A stretch of DNA of 8,894 nucleotides from Crocinitomix sp. GTDB lineage: Bacteria; Bacteroidota; Bacteroidia; Flavobacteriales_D; Crocinitomicaceae. Below, in pieces: positions 5,698 through 8,894 of the stretch. Under the pieces are notes generated by a model. It was not told the origin of the DNA and ran no database searches. It saw nothing but the letters and a program-made list of their open reading frames with translations. Both the position numbers and the translations under genes were made by a program. The stretch's first letter is position 1. Every line of letters starts with the position of its first letter. The stretch spans positions 1-8,894 of the forward strand of contig JADZFJ010000031.1 of NCBI GenBank assembly GCA_020849935.1. The letters run 5' to 3'.

Positions 5698-8600
5698 TTA
5701 TCGAATCAAAGTCGTATTTCCTTTTTGTGTGCCTGATTCGCCGTTCACAAATTCGTAGTATAAATTCCATGTAAAGACACCTGGATTTTCTTCCTTGCCT
5801 TTGAACATTCCATCCCATCCAATGTTTTGATCGGTGGTTTCAAACACTACCTCGCCATAACGGTTGTAAATGGTAAAGCTAATGGCTTCAATGGCATATC
5901 CTTTCACAAATAAAACATCATTGTTCCCATCTCCATTTGGTGAAAACGCTGTTGGAACGCCAACTCCTTCCACAAAATTTACCAAGACCATTACCGTGTC
6001 ACTTGCGCTACATCCATTTTGGTCGGTGTAGATGACTGTGTACGTAGTACTTTCCTCTGGATTTGCTGTGGCCATTGGACAATCTGCACAATCCATGTTT
6101 TTGTCTGGTGTCCATAGGTAATCGCCTGTTCCACTTGGTGATGCTACCAACGTTGCTGTGCCTCCTAAATCAATAATTGTATCTGTTGCTGCTGTTAAAA
6201 CAGGGTTGTTATTGACTGTGATTGAATTTGAAACCGATGAAATTGCCCCTGTCGAACTTGTGGTGGTTAATTCTACGGTAAATGTTCCTGCGGTGGTTAA
6301 ACAAATTTCAGGGTTTTGATCGGTAGAGGTAGATGGACTTACTGCTCCACCAAAATCCCATTCCCACGAAGCTACTGCTCCTGTACTTAAATCTGTGATC
6401 GTAATACAATCTCCCACACAAACTGGCGATGGAAGGTTGAATACTGGAACCACTGGTTCACAATCAATCACTGAAATTGTAATTGATGCGGTGCTCACGC
6501 ATCCAAAAGCTGTTGTTCCTGTCACCGTATACGTTGTTACACCAATTGCTCCAGGGGTAAATGCCACGCCATTGGTAATTCCTCCTGTCCAAGTATAGGT
6601 TGATGCGCCTGCGCCTGTCAAGGTCACTGATTCGCCAAAACAAACCTCTGTGGTGGTTGCACTTGCCGTAACTGTTGGATCTGGGTGAACAACAACTGTT
6701 ACATCGTCTGTACTAAAACAGCCTGAACCGCTTGTTGTTCCTGTTACTGTAAATACAATTGTTCCGTCGGATGCTGGGGTATAAGGGACTCCATCAATTC
6801 CACCTGGTGACCAAGTATAGGTATCTGCTCCGCCACCAGTTAATGTAACTGATTCGCCTTCACAAATATCTGTTTCTGATGCTGTAGCTGTGACAACTGG
6901 GGTAGCTTCTACTAAAATATCGATTGTTGCGGTGCTTTCACATCCGTCAACACTTGTTCCTGTTACCGTGTAGGTGATCGTACCCAAGCCTGCTGGTGCA
7001 AATGGATCGCCATCAGTTACTCCTAAATCCCATGTATAGGTAGATGCGCCTGATCCTGTTAAGGTGATTTCATCTCCTGCGCAAATTTCTGTATCATCTG
7101 CACTTGCCGTAACAACTGGCAATGGATTTACGGTAATATCAATACTCGCTGTGCCTTCACATCCTGAAAGGGTTGAACCTGTTACCGTATAAGTTGTGGT
7201 TCCTAATGGTGGAGCAAATGCTACGCCATTGGTTACACCTAAATCCCATGTGTATGAAGCGGCGCCTCCTCCTGTTAAGACAATTGTTTCACCCAAACAA
7301 ACTTCTGTATCCGTAGCGGATGCTGTAACGGTTGGGGCTGCATTTACGGTAACATCTACCGAATCAGTATTTGTACATCCAGTGGCTGTATTTGTTCCTG
7401 TTACCGTATAAGTCACTGTGCCAACCGAAGCTGGGGTATAAGCAACGCCGTCTGTCACCGCTACTGGATCCCAAACATACGTGTCTGCGCCACCGCCTGT
7501 AAAGGTAACCGATTCGCCTAGACAGATTGAAGTCTCCGAAGCGGTTGCTGTAACCACTGGTAAAGGATGTACGGTCACATCAACTTCGTCTGTATTTTCA
7601 CAACCTGTTGCTGTAATTGTTCCTGTTAAAATATAGGTCACCGTTCCTGCTGCAGGAGGTGTATAGGGCGTTCCTGAGACAATCGCTACAGGTGCCCATG
7701 AGTAAGTTGTTGCCGTTCCCGAAGAGGTAAAAGTCACCGAATCTCCCAAACAAATTTCTGTGTCGTCTACTGTAAGTGTCACGGTTGGTAAGGCATTTAC
7801 TCCAATAACAACTTCTAATTCGCAATCATCAGGGTCGGCTGTAACAGCAGTGTAAGTAATCAATCCAACGCTAACGGGAGTGAATGGAACACCATCTACG
7901 ACACCTAAATCCCATGTTACGGGTAAACCACTCGCTGCCGTAGCATCTACAGTAAAGCTTTCACCTAAACAAATTAAATAATCAGATACTACTACTGTCA
8001 TTGCATCGCATAATACAGTGATAATTACTTGACCATTACCAGTACGTGTGTTTGGAATAGTGGAACCACCTGTTACACCTGCGATATAAGAAGATCCTCC
8101 ACCTGCACCAGCGTGTCCAGCTCCTGAACCACCGCCATACCAACCTCCGCCACCTCCAGCATTGTGATAATCACCCGGACCTGCACCTAGCCCAAAAGTT
8201 CCCGCAGTAGCGGCTCCGTAGCAACATCCAGCAGCTCCACCAGCCACTTGAGTTCCACCAGCACCCGCCGTAAATCCTCCACCACTGCTGCCAGTTAAAC
8301 CAATCAATCCGCCGCCTCCGCCGCCAGGGTTTCCATACGAGCCAAATGCTCCTCCTCCTCCTCCAGCACCAACAATTCTACGATTCGCCAAAGCATAAGG
8401 AGCGACACGAACATCGGATGCACCTCCACCGGCAGCACCATAATTCGTACCTGCCATACCTCCTCCATTAAAACCCCCTGCTCCAAAAGGTCCACCTGCG
8501 CCACCAACATAAACTCTTAAAACTTGCCCTGGTGTTACTGCCAGATTTCCTATAGCGTAACCTCCGCGACCACCTAAACCTACCACTCCATCAAACCCTG

Positions 8601-8766
8601 TTCCTGTACCTCCTTGTGCTCCCCAAGTTTCTATTTGGATTGAAGTAACCCCAGGAGGAACTGTATAAGTTTGAAAGGCGCCAGTATATAAAAATGTAGT
8701 GACTTGTGCTTTTGAAGCCAAACTAAAAACAAGTAGGATAGCTAAAGAATTGAAAATATGTTTCAT
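5698..8766 (-). CDS. Glycine-rich/Ig-repeat protein with gliding-type T9SS tail
   Basis: Large exported protein of 1022 residues. Residues 1-20 are a signal peptide (MKHIFNSLAILLVFSLASKA|Q). Residues ~22-252 form a glycine-rich domain opening with YTVPPGVTSIQIETWGAQGG, with G5-G6 runs, resembling bacterial and phage Gly-rich adhesin domains and the ALK/LTK glycine-rich domain. Residues ~253-771 are seven Ig-like repeats. Residues ~772-852 are PKD-like (WEWDFGG). Residues ~853-933 have the YLWTP...C..C...T.YTV pattern usual before this tail. Residues ~934-1022 are the gliding-motility-associated C-terminal domain (PTAFSPNGDGNND, YNRYGEVVFET, GWDG, terminal LIR), a type B T9SS substrate signal. 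The role is probably surface adhesion, inferred from the domains. The start at 8766 is chosen because the signal peptide begins there; an in-frame ATG at 8796 lies upstream of the promoter -7 element. The leader is only about 12 nt, and the gene ends at a strong terminator. Confidence 0.93.
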   Translation of the reverse strand: MKHIFNSLAILLVFSLASKAQVTTFLYTGAFQTYTVPPGVTSIQIETWGAQGGTGTGFDGVVGLGGRGGYAIGNLAVTPGQVLRVYVGGAGGPFGAGGFNGGGMAGTNYGAAGGGASDVRVAPYALANRRIVGAGGGGGAFGSYGNPGGGGGGLIGLTGSSGGGFTAGAGGTQVAGGAAGCCYGAATAGTFGLGAGPGDYHNAGGGGGWYGGGSGAGHAGAGGGSSYIAGVTGGSTIPNTRTGNGQVIITVLCDAMTVVVSDYLICLGESFTVDATAASGLPVTWDLGVVDGVPFTPVSVGLITYTAVTADPDDCELEVVIGVNALPTVTLTVDDTEICLGDSVTFTSSGTATTYSWAPVAIVSGTPYTPPAAGTVTYILTGTITATGCENTDEVDVTVHPLPVVTATASETSICLGESVTFTGGGADTYVWDPVAVTDGVAYTPASVGTVTYTVTGTNTATGCTNTDSVDVTVNAAPTVTASATDTEVCLGETIVLTGGGAASYTWDLGVTNGVAFAPPLGTTTYTVTGSTLSGCEGTASIDITVNPLPVVTASADDTEICAGDEITLTGSGASTYTWDLGVTDGDPFAPAGLGTITYTVTGTSVDGCESTATIDILVEATPVVTATASETDICEGESVTLTGGGADTYTWSPGGIDGVPYTPASDGTIVFTVTGTTSGSGCFSTDDVTVVVHPDPTVTASATTTEVCFGESVTLTGAGASTYTWTGGITNGVAFTPGAIGVTTYTVTGTTAFGCVSTASITISVIDCEPVVPVFNLPSPVCVGDCITITDLSTGAVASWEWDFGGAVSPSTSTDQNPEICLTTAGTFTVELTTTSSTGAISSVSNSITVNNNPVLTAATDTIIDLGGTATLVASPSGTGDYLWTPDKNMDCADCPMATANPEESTTYTVIYTDQNGCSASDTVMVLVNFVEGVGVPTAFSPNGDGNNDVLFVKGYAIEAISFTIYNRYGEVVFETTDQNIGWDGMFKGKEENPGVFTWNLYYEFVNGESGTQKGNTTLIR
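6454..8010 (-). repeat. Seven tandem Ig-like repeats (72-76 codons each)
   Basis: Repeat units by residue: about 253-327, 328-403, 404-478, 479-550, 551-623, 624-697 and 698-771. Most carry a Cys-x-Gly-Glu/Asp motif near the start (CLGES, CLGDS, CAGDE, CEGES, CFGES), YxW about 20 residues later, and TYTVTGT followed by GC near the end, so each has a Cys pair. Units 3 to 7 are most alike; the first is the most diverged. Confidence 0.9.
8011..8703 (-). other. Region encoding the glycine-rich N-terminal domain
   Basis: About 231 residues after the signal peptide, very rich in Gly with GGGGG runs near residues 135-139, 149-153 and 204-208, and SxYIAG near 226. Known relatives of this architecture pack glycine runs as polyglycine-II helices and act in binding. 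That the same fold occurs here is inference from sequence pattern. Confidence 0.7.
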
Positions 8767-8784
8767 AAGGCGACAATTAGTGTG

Positions 8785-8815
8785 CAAATATATCAAATTA
8801 CGACTTAAAAAGCAA
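8785..8815 (-). promoter_or_regulatory. Bacteroidota-type promoter of the glycine-rich/Ig gene
   Basis: TTG (8815-8813), a 20-bp spacer and TATATTTG (8792-8785) on the minus strand, identical to the promoter at 5595-5625. The predicted start near 8778 gives a leader of about 12 nt before ATG 8766, with no Shine-Dalgarno sequence. Confidence 0.75.
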
Positions 8816-8860
8816 CTACCTTATTCCAACTTGTTAATTTTAAGCTGAAATAAGGTAGTT
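8807..8860 (-). terminator. Intrinsic terminator of the gene beyond the right edge
   Basis: Second copy of the 12-bp perfect stem (8814-8825 with 8849-8860) followed on the minus strand by five T (8811-8807). It should end transcription entering from outside the window, just before the promoter of the next gene. Confidence 0.8.
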
Positions 8861-8887
8861 CAAGATTTTTGTTTTTAAGCGTTCGAC

Positions 8888-8894
8888 TTATCGA
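8888..8894 (-). CDS. Inferred 3' end of an upstream gene (Arg-stop)
   Basis: By identity with 5698-5704, these bases read as the last codon (CGA, Arg) and TAA of a gene lying beyond the right edge, cut after its final two codons. The gliding-type tail normally ends in LIR, LVR or similar, which fits, so the neighbour is probably another protein with this tail. Only seven bases are visible. Confidence 0.45.

Larger units (their letters stand above)
5588..5704 (-). repeat. 117-bp exact direct repeat, left copy (terminator plus promoter)
   Basis: Identical base for base to 8778-8894, at an offset of 3190 bp. In transcription order it holds the last Arg codon and stop of the preceding gene, a terminator hairpin, and a promoter, ending close to the predicted transcription start. 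Sequence differs immediately on the 5588 side. Extent on the other side is unknown because the second copy is cut by the window edge. Confidence 0.97.
8778..8894 (-). repeat. 117-bp exact direct repeat, right copy, cut by window edge
   Basis: Identical to 5588-5704 through to the last base of the window, so the true repeat may be longer. It supplies the terminator of the gene outside the window and the promoter of the gene at 5698-8766. Confidence 0.97.

Noticed and set aside
5588..5704. Insertion-sequence end or attachment site
   Set aside because: The repeat is direct, contains a gene end, terminator and promoter, and no transposase or integrase is encoded between or beside the copies.
5615..5818. 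67-codon minus frame across the gene end and terminator
   Set aside because: It runs through the terminator hairpin and overlaps the gliding-type C-terminal domain in another frame.
6395..7411. Plus-strand open frames opposite the Ig repeats
   Set aside because: They are antisense shadows of the repeated Thr/Val/Gly codons and recur with the repeats.
6454..8010. CRISPR-like periodic repeats
   Set aside because: The period is about 220 bp, imperfect and in frame, which fits tandem protein domains.
7598..8510. Short minus-strand frames inside the large gene in another frame
   Set aside because: They overlap the supported coding frame completely and have no independent evidence.
8767..8796. 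Longer start for the 1022-residue protein at 8796
   Set aside because: That ATG lies upstream of the promoter -7 element and would put ten extra residues before a complete signal peptide.

Overview
The window looks like chromosomal DNA of a member of the Bacteroidota, probably Flavobacteriales-like; the genus cannot be fixed from sequence alone. The evidence is AT-rich DNA, two C-terminal signals of the type IX secretion system (T9SS; one type A, one type B gliding-associated), lipoproteins of the CKKDPP type, no Shine-Dalgarno sites, and promoters of the Bacteroidota form TTG-N20-TAnnTTTG. Every gene I support is on the minus strand, so transcription runs from high to low coordinates.

Right part (8894 to 5698). 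The window edge lies inside a 117-bp exact direct repeat (8778-8894 = 5588-5704) that holds a stop codon, an intrinsic terminator and a promoter. Between the two copies is one gene for a 1022-residue surface or secreted protein. It has a signal peptide, a glycine-rich adhesin-like domain, seven Ig-like repeats, a PKD-like domain and a gliding-motility-type C-terminal domain. The repeat implies that the gene just outside the right edge ends in the same bases, probably as a tandem paralogue.

Middle and left part (5602 to 321). A second copy of the same promoter can drive six tightly spaced reading frames: a predicted outer-membrane beta-barrel protein (4795-5445), a lipoprotein (4247-4789), a 71-codon orphan lipoprotein signal piece (4005-4220), an 809-residue beta-helix protein with a type A T9SS tail (1579-4008), and two more lipoproteins of the same family (936-1532 and 321-914). 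The last two are recent duplicates whose ends are nearly identical and whose middles have diverged. I found no other promoter of this consensus inside the cluster, so it reads as one operon.

Left end (1-320). I see no convincing gene. There are short GC-richer palindromic pieces in AT-rich sequence, possibly interspersed-repeat remains, and no strong terminator.

As a whole this is a cell-envelope locus: exported proteins only, with no enzyme, regulator or mobile-element gene recognised. A joint role as a surface adhesin or outer-membrane assembly is inference from co-location and export signals; no biochemical function can be assigned.
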